Below are positions 9,255 through 17,732 of a stretch of DNA of 64,000 nt, in pieces. The DNA is from Flavobacterium album (GTDB taxonomy: Bacteria; Bacteroidota; Bacteroidia; Flavobacteriales; Flavobacteriaceae). Below the pieces are notes generated by a model. It saw only the letters and a program-made list of their open reading frames with translations, had not been told where the DNA came from and searched no databases. The first letter of the stretch is position 1; each line of letters opens with the position of its first letter. The stretch lies in assembly GCF_003096035.1 (NCBI RefSeq), contig NZ_CP029186.1, forward strand, positions 1,005,001 through 1,069,000. Direction: 5' to 3'. The translations under genes were made by a program, and so were the position numbers.

Positions 9255-9781
9255 TAGCTTTTATTGTATTCGTCTTTTAATGCTTCAAGGTATTGTATCG
9301 TGATGTTCTTATACAGCGAATCATCAGCAAGACAATCTTCATTGTTTTCGTTGATAACTGACATCGCAAGGAACTTTGCCGTAGAGCCGACAATGTTGGC
9401 ATCAGTTTCTACATTAGACACCATAAATTGCGAAATGTCAAAATATTTTTCCAGTTCAGCATTCTCATACAGGAATACTTTGAGGCGATGTCCATCGACA
9501 GTTACCCAATAGGAAACATCTGTATAGCTTCCGATACTGTACTTGTTTGCCAAAAACTGTGCAAAGGGCATTTTCCTTTGATTGTTCTCAAAAATGAATG
9601 CTGTAAGCCCTTTGTCTTTTCCTAATATCTCTTTGCCATTATACATCAGGACAAAGCTGTTTATTTCAACGGTGTGCCTTGGCGTTATGCATGACATTGC
9701 CAACGCCATAATTAAAAACACGAAAAACCCTTTTCTGCAAAGGGTTTTTATAAATAGTTTCACGTGGAACATTGGATTCAT
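9254..9781 (-). CDS. Hypothetical lipoprotein downstream of mnmG
   Basis: 175 residues, no recognised domain. A hydrophobic stretch GFFVFLIMALAMSC with a lipobox-like AMSC near residue 30 suggests a lipid-anchored envelope protein. The N-terminal extension before it (MNPMFHVKLFIK) is long for a signal peptide; Met4 at 9772 is an alternative start. The ATG at 9781 overlaps the mnmG stop as ATGA (9778-9781), which suggests translational coupling. A parS-like palindrome (9756-9771) lies inside the first codons and encodes the residues FHVK. The mature part has a mixed alpha/beta composition with no obvious catalytic motif. Confidence 0.7.
   Translation of the reverse strand: MNPMFHVKLFIKTLCRKGFFVFLIMALAMSCITPRHTVEINSFVLMYNGKEILGKDKGLTAFIFENNQRKMPFAQFLANKYSIGSYTDVSYWVTVDGHRLKVFLYENAELEKYFDISQFMVSNVETDANIVGSTAKFLAMSVINENNEDCLADDSLYKNITIQYLEALKDEYNKS
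9756..9771. promoter_or_regulatory. parS-like site inside coding start of the mnmG-linked lipoprotein gene
   Basis: AGTTTCACGTGGAACA keeps the CACGTG core and the right half GTGGAACA of the consensus. It matches TGTTCCACGTGGAACA at 14 of 16 bases and the classical TGTTTCACGTGAAACA type at a similar level. It lies in coding DNA, as many parS sites do. Confidence 0.6.
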
Positions 9782-11649
9782 CGGCCCATATGTATTAAAA
9801 GCACGGATATGTCACTTGGCGAAACACCACTGATGCGCGATGCCTGCGATATGGTAACCGGGCCTATTTTTTTCATTTTTTCACGGGCTTCATAGGACAA
9901 CGACTTTATTTTATCGAAATCGAAGTTCTCCGGTATCTTAACATCCTCAAGCCTGTTCAGCTTGTCGGCATTGTTTCTTTCCTTTTCAATGTAACCCGAA
10001 TACTTCACCTGTACTTCGGCCTGCTCCATTACCTCTGTATCCAGATCATGTTCTTCGACATATTCGCGAACCTTTTCAAGCCCCATCATGTCAACAAGGT
10101 CAATTTGCGGACGGGAAAGCATCTTGAACATTTTATCCGGCTGCACTATTGGCGACGATTCTTTCGCTTCGAGTATCGGATTAGCTTCCGCAACCGTTAC
10201 GCTGGTTTCTTTAAAGAAGTTTACAAAAGCATCACTCGCATCGCGCTTCTTCTCCATCCTGCGCATCCTGTCTTCTTTAGCAAGCCCTAAATCGAATGAC
10301 AGCGGCGTAAGCCTGAAGTCGGCATTATCCTGGCGTAGCAATGTGCGGTATTCAGCACGGGAAGTAAACATCCTGTACGGTTCTTCAGTGCCTTTTGTGA
10401 TAAGGTCATCTATAAGCACCCCGATATACGCTTCATTCCTTTTCAGGATGAACGGGTCTTTATCATGCACTTTGAGGTGGGCATTAATACCCGCCATCAA
10501 TCCCTGCGAAGCGGCCTCTTCATAGCCTGTAGTACCATTAATCTGGCCTGCGAAATACAATCCTTCAACCAGTTTTGTTTCCAGCGTATGCTTCAATTGC
10601 GTTGGCGGGAAGTAATCATATTCTATCGCATAGCCCGGGCGGAAGAACTTCACATTCTCAAAACCCACCACCGAACGTAGCGCTTTAAACTGTACATCTT
10701 CCGGCAGCGATGTCGAGAAGCCGTTTACATACACTTCAACGGTATCCCAGCCTTCAGGTTCTACATAAAGCTGATGCCGGTCTTTATCAGCAAAGCGGTT
10801 TATCTTATCTTCTATCGAAGGGCAATAACGTGGGCCAAGGCTTTTAATACGCCCGTTAAACATCGGCGAACGGTCAAAACCTTCCCTGAGAACGTCATGA
10901 ACCAAATCGGATGTATAGGTCATGTAGCAGGAACGTTGGTCCTTCAGTGGCTGCGTCACGTCCGAATAGGAGAACTTAGACGGGTTTACATCGCCCGGCT
11001 GTTCTTCCATTTTTGAGTAGTCCAGCGAGCGGCCGTCTACACGTGGGGGCGTACCTGTTTTCATCCTTCCGGCAGTAAATCCTGCACGTACCAAATCCTC
11101 TGTAATACCGTATGCAGCGCCCTCACCTGCCCTGCCGCCACCAAACTGTTTCTCCCCAATATGGATCAGTCCATTCAGGAACGTGCCATTGGTCAGCACA
11201 ACGGACTTCGCTTTAATTTCAATTCCAAGGGATGTGCGTATTCCTTGTATCTTTCCATTCTCTATAAGCAATCCTGAAACCATTTCCTGGTAAAAATCCA
11301 GGTTCGGCGTACGTTCCAGCATAAGCCTCCACTCTTCTGCAAAACGCATCCTGTCGCTCTGAGCACGGGGGCTCCACATGGCAGGCCCCTTGCTCTTGTT
11401 CAGCATACGGAATTGGATCGCGGTCTTATCCGTCACGATGCCTGAATATCCGCCAAGGGCATCAATTTCGCGCACGATCTGTCCTTTGGCAATACCGCCC
11501 ATGGCAGGATTGCAAGACATCTGTGCGATGTTTTGCAAACTCATTGTCACCAGCAATGTCTTCGACCCCATATTAGCAGCAGCGGCCGCAGCTTCGCTTC
11601 CTGCGTGCCCGGCCCCAACCACTATCACATCATATACCTCGTTAAACAT
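9778..11649 (-). CDS. mnmG: tRNA uridine 34 5-carboxymethylaminomethyl modification enzyme MnmG (GidA)
   Basis: 623 residues, the usual family length. The N-terminus VIVVGAGHAGSEAAAAAANMG is the FAD-binding GxGxxG motif, followed by MSCNPAMGGIAKGQIVREIDALGG and GTFLNGLIHIGEKQFGGGRAGE, signatures of GidA. The C-terminal helical domain ends ASRISGVSPSDISVLLIHMG, the part that contacts tRNA and MnmE. With MnmE it adds the (carboxymethyl)aminomethyl group to wobble uridine of several tRNAs using FAD, NADH and methylene-THF. It heads a minus-strand unit with the overlapping lipoprotein and methyltransferase genes. Perfect parS-like palindromes lie just upstream (11667). In many bacteria gidA is close to the replication origin. 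Confidence 0.97.
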   Translation of the reverse strand: MFNEVYDVIVVGAGHAGSEAAAAAANMGSKTLLVTMSLQNIAQMSCNPAMGGIAKGQIVREIDALGGYSGIVTDKTAIQFRMLNKSKGPAMWSPRAQSDRMRFAEEWRLMLERTPNLDFYQEMVSGLLIENGKIQGIRTSLGIEIKAKSVVLTNGTFLNGLIHIGEKQFGGGRAGEGAAYGITEDLVRAGFTAGRMKTGTPPRVDGRSLDYSKMEEQPGDVNPSKFSYSDVTQPLKDQRSCYMTYTSDLVHDVLREGFDRSPMFNGRIKSLGPRYCPSIEDKINRFADKDRHQLYVEPEGWDTVEVYVNGFSTSLPEDVQFKALRSVVGFENVKFFRPGYAIEYDYFPPTQLKHTLETKLVEGLYFAGQINGTTGYEEAASQGLMAGINAHLKVHDKDPFILKRNEAYIGVLIDDLITKGTEEPYRMFTSRAEYRTLLRQDNADFRLTPLSFDLGLAKEDRMRRMEKKRDASDAFVNFFKETSVTVAEANPILEAKESSPIVQPDKMFKMLSRPQIDLVDMMGLEKVREYVEEHDLDTEVMEQAEVQVKYSGYIEKERNNADKLNRLEDVKIPENFDFDKIKSLSYEAREKMKKIGPVTISQASRISGVSPSDISVLLIHMGR

Positions 11650-11666
11650 TATATTTCCTTTCTCTA

Positions 11667-11682
11667 TGTTCCACGTGGAACA
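11667..11682. promoter_or_regulatory. Perfect 16-bp parS-like palindrome upstream of mnmG
   Basis: TGTTCCACGTGGAACA is a perfect palindrome, 18 bp before the mnmG start on the minus strand. It fits the ParB-binding site pattern and is identical to the site at 11847. Confidence 0.7.
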
Positions 11683-11756
11683 CGTAATTTATTAGTAGTT
11701 ATTTTTCTATTTTTTATTGCTCGTAATGAATGTGAACAGACAGTTAAAACTATACT

Positions 11757-11794
11757 TTTAAACGAAACGTTCCACGTGGAACGTTTCGTTTAAA
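11757..11794. promoter_or_regulatory. 38-bp perfect palindrome centred on a parS-like core
   Basis: The core CGTTCCACGTGGAACG (11768-11783) is embedded in a perfect palindrome whose arm is TTTAAACGAAACGTTCCAC (19 bases). It lies in the mnmG-ybeY intergenic region. The core suggests ParB binding; the unusually long arms could also form a cruciform or an RNA hairpin. Confidence 0.65.
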
Positions 11795-11823
11795 GACCCC
11801 AAAGGTTTTGAAAACCTTTGGTC
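11795..11823 (-). repeat. AACCTTT-type hairpin after ybeY
   Basis: Inverted repeat with arms GACC-CAAAGGTTTT and AAAACCTTTGGTC (one bulged base). It follows the ybeY stop on the minus strand and runs into a short T stretch, so it may act as a terminator. Similar hairpins follow gltX (17554) and rnr (26765). Confidence 0.6.
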
Positions 11824-11842
11824 CTGAATAAGGATATTTAAG

Positions 11843-12262
11843 CTACTGTTCCACGTGGAACAGCGCCATCTTCTCATTCTCTTTCTCCCGCATTACCTTT
11901 TCATCCTCTTCAGTCTTGTCCTTATAACCGCAGTAATGCAATATACCATGCGCCATTACGCGGCGGAGCTCCTCATCAAAAACCACACCGAAATCAGCAG
12001 CATTTTCCTTTACCCTTTCTACCGAAATGAAGATATCTCCACTGATAAGGTTGCCCATGGTGTAATCAAAACTAATAATGTCGGTCAGCGTATCGTGGTT
12101 GAGGAATTCAATGTTCTTCTGCAACAAATACTCGTCATCGCAGAAGATATAGTTGATCTCCCCTTCGGTCTTATCTTCCGACTTGATCACTTCCGAAAGC
12201 CATGCTTCGTACTTCGGCTCATCGGCCAGCTCAAAATCTGTTTCGTAATTAAAGCTTATCAT
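11843..12262 (-). CDS. ybeY: Endoribonuclease YbeY (rRNA maturation factor)
   Basis: 139 residues. The metal-binding region reads AHGILHYCGYKDKTEEDEKVM. The first two His of HGxLHxxGYDH are present, but the third His is replaced (GYKD), as I recall from other Bacteroidota members. YbeY is a single-strand RNase that works in 16S rRNA 3' end processing and ribosome quality control. The N-terminus (MISFNYETDFELADE) and the DTLTDIISFDYT strand are characteristic. The coding end contains a perfect parS-like palindrome (11847-11862) that encodes FHVEQ. It overlaps the end of the upstream DUF4175 gene by 14 bp, suggesting an operon. Confidence 0.93.
   Translation of the reverse strand: MISFNYETDFELADEPKYEAWLSEVIKSEDKTEGEINYIFCDDEYLLQKNIEFLNHDTLTDIISFDYTMGNLISGDIFISVERVKENAADFGVVFDEELRRVMAHGILHYCGYKDKTEEDEKVMREKENEKMALFHVEQ
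11847..11862. promoter_or_regulatory. Perfect parS-like palindrome in the ybeY 3' end
   Basis: TGTTCCACGTGGAACA, extended by one pair to 18 bp (11846-11863). It is within the last codons of ybeY and has the same sequence as the site at 11667. Confidence 0.7.
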
Positions 12263-15200
12263 CTTTCCTGAAATAGGTTTGCACCCTTTGGTTAAAATTT
12301 GGGCGCAAAGGTAGGCTTTGTCTATTTAATATCTCTACACTATTCAAATATTCTTTCAGAGCGTCAGGCAGTTCCTTTGGAGCGTTATTGTAATCCTTTG
12401 TGTTGGTTTGCGACTGCCTTTTGTTCTCCTCGCCCTGTTGCTGCATCGCCTTGTCAAGCTTTAAAAGCTCGTGCTTGAGGTTTTGCATCTTCTCCATAGT
12501 TTGTCGGTTCATGCCTTTGTTCAGCAATTGCTTTTCGATGTCCTTCATCTGGCGCAGGGCGTTTTGCCCGTTGCCCCCCATGCCCTGCTTGTCGAGTGCC
12601 TTCTGTAATTCCTCACGAAGGCGCTGCTGCTCTTTGTAAATCTCAAGAAGTTTGCCTGCATCGCCTTCACTTCCCCCCTCACCTTCGCCTTCACCCTGGC
12701 CCTGGCCATTCTTTCCTTTGCCTTCGCCTTCACCGTCTCCCTGGCCTTTTTTGCCGCCGCCGGGCTCTTCGCCTTCACCGGGTTTCTTACCTTTGCCTTT
12801 GTCCTTTTCCATGCCGTCCTGCATCTTTTTGGCAAGGCCTTCCTGTTTCTTTATAATGTCGGGAAGCTGAATACCCTCGCCTTGACCCTGACCTTTGCCC
12901 ATGCCTTTACCCTGTCCTTTCCCTTCGCCCATGCCCTGCATCTGCATTTGCATATTGTTGAGCACATCACTCAAAAAGTCGGCAAGCTTATTGGCAGCTG
13001 TAACCGCATACTGTTGGTTGGAAACACCGCGAGGAACGATATTCTCCGCAAGGTCGGCCAGGGCTTTGTCGACATAATAATGAACGTTGCCTACCTCTTT
13101 GGTGATCTCCTCGGTTATTCTCGGATTGCGTAATGACATCGCAAAAAGGCTGTCGTCCACGTGTCGGAACTGCTGCTTAAGGTCCTGCTGCTTTTTAAGG
13201 TATTTGGCATAGGAAGCCGAACGCCCCGTAGTAGCTTTAAACTGGCCCATGACTTCCTCCTGAGAGAAGGAATACGCTAACAGGTTATCCAATATCTGGC
13301 GGAGCATTTTCACATCTTCTTCCATCTGCTCCATCTCGCCGCCCTGCATGGCATCCATCATAGCGCCGCCCATCTGCTTCATTTTTTGTGCAGCCGATTT
13401 CTGCTTTGGTTTGGCCTTATCTTTCTTTTCCTTGCTGTCCTTATTCTCTTTCTTCAGCTCTTCAGAAGCTTTCTTCATATCCTCCTCGATGCTCTTTTCC
13501 TGCTTTTCATCAGCCGGGATATCCATTGGTTTTTTAAGCTCTTCGTTCTGTTTTTCCAGTTCTCGCATTTCTTCCTGAAGCTTGTCGAACTCTTTATTTA
13601 TCTCGTCCTGCTTCTGTGCATTGTTGTCTTTATCATCCGAAAGCTTATCCTGCTTGTCGGCCATCTTATCCAGTTTTTCGGCCAATTGCTCTGCTTTTTT
13701 CTCTACATAAAAACGTTTGGTAAGCTCTACCAGCTGCTCGAGGTTTTTCGAATTGTCCTTGGCATTCTGTTTGAACTTATCCATCTTGTCAAACAGCTCT
13801 TCCTCCTTTAGCTTGTTGGTAAGCTCCTTCAATTCATCCAAAAGCTTTTGGTTTTTTTCGGCTTCTTTCTCATTCTTTTCGAGGCGCTTCATCAGCTCTT
13901 CCTTAAACTCGTCTTTCTTTTCAGGGTTGAATTGCTCAAGGTTTTCATTAAGCTTTTTAGAGAACTCCTTCATCATTTCATCCTGCTGTTTTTGGCGGTT
14001 GATAAAGTCCTGGACTTTCTTCTGGTCTTTAAAGTCCATATTGGTCTTCTCTTTGCCCATTTTTTGCAGCTTCTCGAGTTCACTCAGCTGCTTGTCCTGG
14101 TTCTTTATCGACTTCTCCAGGCTGTTGATATTACTGTTCTGCTCCTGCAATGCATTCTCCTGCTTCTCGTCCTGTGTCAGTTCCCTGTGTGAGAATACCG
14201 AAGACTTAGTGCTCTTGTAATTGTGCACAGCATCATTATCGAATACCTCAAAATAATACTCATAGTTCACACCCTGCTTAATATCCAGCCCTGTCGGGAA
14301 CGAATAATAAAAACGGTCTACGGGTTCGCGCTTCACGGCGAGGTTGGCACGCTTTGCAGCATTAGGGTTGTCCTGGGGGTAGTATACTATCTGGAGCTTT
14401 GTAAGGCCGTAATCATCGCTAAGCTGGCCAAGTACAATGTCGCGTTGCAGTTTCAGGCTGTCCGGTGCGTTCTCAACAGCGATGGTTGGGTACTGATCTT
14501 TGATGGTCGTTATCTGGTATTGCAGCTTTTCATGGTTCTTTACCTTATCATTTGAAGTAAGTATCTGGTAATCTATATTTTGCATAATAGTTTTAGCCAA
14601 TGTAAAGCCATTTTCGCCTGAATTGAAGGCAGTTGACACGCCATTGCTGTTCCATTCGATGGTTTTTGTTGCCAAAGCCTCAACCCTCCAGGTAACCTTT
14701 GTACCTTCCGGCACCACGGCATTGCCAGTTCCACGAACAACTTCGGCTTTCTTGCCCAGGTAGCCCGGGAAGGTGAGTACCATTTCAAAGTTGGCGATAG
14801 TAGGCACTGCCACCACATTCAGCTCATAGGGCTGCGAGGTAACGTCGTTTGCCTTCAATTGGAATTCCAGGTTTTTCGTCGGTTTCTCAAAACGGTATTG
14901 AAATACGCCCGGCTTTACATTCTCAAGGTAATAATTCTCATCACCTATGGTAATCATCGCATTTTCCGGCACAACGGTTCCCTGCGTTTTTACTTCCAAA
15001 AGGAAATCGGTGTCCTGCTGTGCGGTAAGCGATTGGTTGGTCACGATAAATTCAAAAGGGGCGGGTGGTGCATAATGCTTGCTGTAATGCACTACCCTGT
15101 CGAAGCTTTTTGTCAGTACCGACGAGTTGCCGCTTATCATGAAGAACACTATCAGCAGCAGCGGAATGGCGGCGTAGGGAACGTATTTTAAATTCTTCTT

Positions 15201-15674
15201 GAAGTTGACCGCATTCGCGAAAGGTACCGGCTGGAGGCTGTTCGCTTTCTGTTCGATGGAAGCGGCCAATAGCTCCGATTGCTGTGTCTGTCCGGACAGC
15301 TGAAGGAAGTTGGTCAGCTTATCGCTAACCTCGCTAAAGTGCCGCCCGATGATATCCGAAGCCTGGCGGTAGTCGATGCCCTTTTGCAATTTGAACAATT
15401 TGGCGGCAGGGTACAATATGAACCTCGCCAGCAGGAACACCTCTACCCCGATGAATATCCAGAAGAGCGCCGTACGCCCGCCGGGAGACAGCCACAGGAA
15501 ATACTCGACCAGCAGCGTGAAGATGAAATAGAGTAATCCCAAGCCGATAAAGAAGATCGTTCCACGTAAAAGCTCGTTGGTATAATACTTTTTAATGAAG
15601 GCTTCGAGCTTGGCGTATATGATGTTTTTTGCTTCCAAAATATTGACAATTGTTAATAACCGATAAAAATACAA
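12249..15674 (-). CDS. DUF4175 family large membrane-anchored coiled-coil protein
   Basis: 1141 residues. Two hydrophobic segments near residues 40-62 and 68-90 and one near 168-185 (AAIPLLLIVFFMISG) anchor the protein. The following ~300 residues are beta-rich, extracytoplasmic in type. Residues ~500-800 are strongly charged Lys/Glu/Gln coiled coil. Residues ~930-1040 are a low-complexity Gly/Lys/Gln/Glu region (GKGQGKGMGKGQGQGEG). It matches the flavobacterial DUF4175 family of unknown function. The first ATG gives MYFYRLLTIVNILEAKN; homologs as I remember them start close to the AKLEAFIKKYY segment, so a TTG codon at Leu13 is a possible true start. The 3' end overlaps ybeY by 14 bp. Confidence 0.85.
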   Translation of the reverse strand: MYFYRLLTIVNILEAKNIIYAKLEAFIKKYYTNELLRGTIFFIGLGLLYFIFTLLVEYFLWLSPGGRTALFWIFIGVEVFLLARFILYPAAKLFKLQKGIDYRQASDIIGRHFSEVSDKLTNFLQLSGQTQQSELLAASIEQKANSLQPVPFANAVNFKKNLKYVPYAAIPLLLIVFFMISGNSSVLTKSFDRVVHYSKHYAPPAPFEFIVTNQSLTAQQDTDFLLEVKTQGTVVPENAMITIGDENYYLENVKPGVFQYRFEKPTKNLEFQLKANDVTSQPYELNVVAVPTIANFEMVLTFPGYLGKKAEVVRGTGNAVVPEGTKVTWRVEALATKTIEWNSNGVSTAFNSGENGFTLAKTIMQNIDYQILTSNDKVKNHEKLQYQITTIKDQYPTIAVENAPDSLKLQRDIVLGQLSDDYGLTKLQIVYYPQDNPNAAKRANLAVKREPVDRFYYSFPTGLDIKQGVNYEYYFEVFDNDAVHNYKSTKSSVFSHRELTQDEKQENALQEQNSNINSLEKSIKNQDKQLSELEKLQKMGKEKTNMDFKDQKKVQDFINRQKQQDEMMKEFSKKLNENLEQFNPEKKDEFKEELMKRLEKNEKEAEKNQKLLDELKELTNKLKEEELFDKMDKFKQNAKDNSKNLEQLVELTKRFYVEKKAEQLAEKLDKMADKQDKLSDDKDNNAQKQDEINKEFDKLQEEMRELEKQNEELKKPMDIPADEKQEKSIEEDMKKASEELKKENKDSKEKKDKAKPKQKSAAQKMKQMGGAMMDAMQGGEMEQMEEDVKMLRQILDNLLAYSFSQEEVMGQFKATTGRSASYAKYLKKQQDLKQQFRHVDDSLFAMSLRNPRITEEITKEVGNVHYYVDKALADLAENIVPRGVSNQQYAVTAANKLADFLSDVLNNMQMQMQGMGEGKGQGKGMGKGQGQGEGIQLPDIIKKQEGLAKKMQDGMEKDKGKGKKPGEGEEPGGGKKGQGDGEGEGKGKNGQGQGEGEGEGGSEGDAGKLLEIYKEQQRLREELQKALDKQGMGGNGQNALRQMKDIEKQLLNKGMNRQTMEKMQNLKHELLKLDKAMQQQGEENKRQSQTNTKDYNNAPKELPDALKEYLNSVEILNRQSLPLRPNFNQRVQTYFRKDDKL

Positions 15675-16046
15675 ATTCCGCCGGATAACTAACGTTAAAA
15701 ATGTGGTTCTATGATATGGAGGAAGATTGTTGGATGGGTTGATTATTGGATTGTTGGATAAATTGAGGGCTATTTCTCAAAGAAACGCAAAGAAGTCGCA
15801 AAGTTTCGCAAAGGATTTTTGTTGTTGATAATGCCTTGTAAAGACCTCACCCCGACCCTCTCCAAAGGAGAGGGAGGAGATACACTCATACTCAATAAAT
15901 CATCTGAATCAGTTTAGAGTAAGTATGTCCGAGTGCTCCCCTACCCTTTGGAGAGGGGTTGGGGGTGAGGCCTAAACTTTGAAACTTTGCCTCTTTGCAA
16001 CTTTGAAACTTAATAGCTGTATCTTTGCCACCAAAATTCAAAACCA
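15675..16046. repeat. Intergenic region with 'LTPNPSPKxRG' type inverted repeat
   Basis: No gene supported. A pair of inverted copies of a dispersed repeat lies at 15845-15880 (CCTCACCCC...CCTCTCCAAAGGAGAGGG) and 15935-15973 (GCTCCCCTACCC...GGAGAGGGG...GGTGAGGCCT). Translated in one frame it gives the well-known spurious peptide LTPNPSPKGRG. A second repeat type built on AAACGCAAAG...CGCAAAG lies at 15775-15815, with a relative at 15975-16010. The gltX promoter occupies the right edge. Confidence 0.7.
16020..16027 (+). promoter_or_regulatory. -7 promoter element for gltX
   Basis: TATCTTTG is an exact TAnnTTTG match 19 nt before the gltX ATG. TTTG at 15994-15997, 22 nt upstream, may serve as the -33 element. 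Confidence 0.65.
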
Positions 16047-17555
16047 ATGCCAAAGCAAGTCCGTGTGCGTTTTGCGCCAAGCCCTACCGGGCCGTTACAC
16101 ATAGGCGGTGTCAGGACCGCCCTGTTCAATTACCTGTTCGCCAAAAAACATGGCGGCGTTTTCTACCTCCGTATTGAAGATACCGACCAGAACCGTTTTG
16201 TTCCCGGAGCGGAAGAATATATCATTGAAGCCCTCAACTGGCTGGGCATCCCGTTTGACGAAGGTATTGGGAAAGAAGGCGGATTTGGGCCGTACCGCCA
16301 GAGCGAAAGAAAGGCGATATACAGCGCATATGCGGATGAACTTATCAATTCCGGATGGGCGTACTATGCTTTTGATACCCCTGAAGCACTTGACGAACTA
16401 CGTAAGCAGGACGAAGCCGAAGGGAAGACCTTCATCTACAACCATACCAACAGGGAAAAACTGGATACCTCACTTGTACTTTCCAAAGAAGAAGTGCAGA
16501 AGCGCATTGATGCCGGTGAGCATTACGTGATCCGCTTTAAAACGCCGGTTGGCGAAACGCTGCACCTGAAAGACATCATCCGCGGCGATATAAAGTTTGA
16601 AACCAATTTACTTGACGATAAAGTGCTCTTCAAGAGCGATGGCATGCCTACCTATCACCTGGCCAACATTGTGGATGACCACCTGATGGAAACCACCCAC
16701 GTGATCCGTGGTGAGGAATGGCTTCCTTCCCTCCCGCTCCACGAGCTGCTGTATAAGGCATTCGGATGGGAAGCGCCACAATTCGCCCACCTGCCATTAA
16801 TATTAAAACCTGTTGGCAACGGAAAGCTTTCCAAGCGTGATGGCGACAAACTGGGTTTCCCGGTATTCCCATTGGAATGGAAAAACCCTGATGGCACCAC
16901 CTCTTCCGGTTACAGGGAAAACGGCTTTCTTCCCGAAGCGGTTATCAATTTCCTTGCGCTATTGGGCTGGAATTCCGGCACCGACCAGGAACTCTTTACC
17001 TTGGATGAGTTAGTACAGTTATTCGACCTTGAAAGGGTTCATAAGGCAGGCGCCAAATTCGACCCGGAAAAGAACAAATGGTTCAACCACCAGTATTTCG
17101 GTAGGCAGAATAATGAAGTGTTAGCAAAAGAGCTGTCGCATGTGCTATTGGAAAAGGGCATCAATAAGCCTGTTGAATATATTACCGAAGTTGTGGGGCT
17201 TGTGAAAGAGCGTGCCACCTTCGCCAGTGAGCTTTGGGACCTTTCTGATTATTTCTTCCAGGCACCTGCATCTTATGATGAAAAAGCCGTGAAGAACTGG
17301 AAGCCGGAAACCGCTGAACTAATGGAGCAGCTTATTACGGTATTGAACAATACGCTGGATTTTTCTTCCGCCAATGTAGAAACTACTGTAAAGGCCTGGA
17401 TGGAAGAAAATAGCATCGGGATGGGTAAAGTAATGCAGCCGCTGCGTTTGAGCCTTGTAGGCGCCATGAAAGGCCCGCACCTGTTTGATATTATCGCATT
17501 GATAGGAAAAGAAGAAACAATTGCCAGGATTAGAAAGGCAATGGAAACCCTCTAA
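16047..17555 (+). CDS. gltX: Glutamate--tRNA ligase
   Basis: 502 residues, standard for bacterial GluRS. The class I signature HIGH appears as PSPTGPLHIGG (residues ~10-19) and KMSKS as KLSKRDGDK (~262-270). The segment RFAPSPTGPLHIGGVRTALFN and the DTDQNRFVPGAEEYI block are typical. It charges tRNA-Glu with glutamate in the cytoplasm. A separate GlnRS (20706) is present, so tRNA-Gln need not go through transamidation. The gene has its own TAnnTTTG promoter and is followed by a hairpin and an intrinsic terminator, so it is probably monocistronic. Confidence 0.97.
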   Translation: MPKQVRVRFAPSPTGPLHIGGVRTALFNYLFAKKHGGVFYLRIEDTDQNRFVPGAEEYIIEALNWLGIPFDEGIGKEGGFGPYRQSERKAIYSAYADELINSGWAYYAFDTPEALDELRKQDEAEGKTFIYNHTNREKLDTSLVLSKEEVQKRIDAGEHYVIRFKTPVGETLHLKDIIRGDIKFETNLLDDKVLFKSDGMPTYHLANIVDDHLMETTHVIRGEEWLPSLPLHELLYKAFGWEAPQFAHLPLILKPVGNGKLSKRDGDKLGFPVFPLEWKNPDGTTSSGYRENGFLPEAVINFLALLGWNSGTDQELFTLDELVQLFDLERVHKAGAKFDPEKNKWFNHQYFGRQNNEVLAKELSHVLLEKGINKPVEYITEVVGLVKERATFASELWDLSDYFFQAPASYDEKAVKNWKPETAELMEQLITVLNNTLDFSSANVETTVKAWMEENSIGMGKVMQPLRLSLVGAMKGPHLFDIIALIGKEETIARIRKAMETL

Positions 17556-17586
17556 ACCTGCAAGGTCTCAAAGACCTTGTAGGTTT
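17554..17586 (+). repeat. AACCT-type dispersed hairpin after gltX
   Basis: AAACCTGCAAGGTCT (17554-17568) and AGACCTTGTAGGTTT (17572-17586) form a 15-bp stem with one mismatch and a 3-nt loop, starting in the gltX stop codon. A related hairpin lies at 17634-17662. Confidence 0.7.
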
Positions 17587-17602
17587 AAATTGAATAAGCA
17601 TG

Positions 17603-17630
17603 ACCTTCCTTCTGGGAGGTTTTTGTTTTT
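17603..17630 (+). terminator. Intrinsic terminator downstream of gltX
   Basis: ACCTTCC (17603-17609) pairs with GGGAGGT (17614-17620) with one T-G wobble, followed by TTTTGTTTTT. Confidence 0.75.
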
Positions 17631-17732
17631 ATAAACCACAAGGTTGCAAAACCTGGCAGGTTGGGAAACATAGAATTTGCGGTTAATGCCTAAAATTTGT
17701 ACCTTACCAACAATCAATAAAAATTAAAAACT

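Noticed and set aside
7485..11862. mnmG region itself as oriC, as in some other bacteria
   Set aside because: No AT-rich stretch with DnaA-box clusters is found here; the 29.4-30.1 kb region fits better, and the palindromes fit ParB sites.
12650..12960. Repeat tract that could look like a tandem DNA repeat or CRISPR array
   Set aside because: It is coding low-complexity sequence (GKGQG units) without regular repeat-spacer structure.
13386..14220. Two overlapping plus-strand frames rich in Leu, Phe and Ser
   Set aside because: Antisense image of the Lys/Glu-rich coiled coil of the DUF4175 gene.
15892..16080. 62-residue reading containing LTPNPSPKGRG on the minus strand
   Set aside because: It is a translation of a dispersed intergenic repeat and of the gltX promoter region, a known kind of false gene call.
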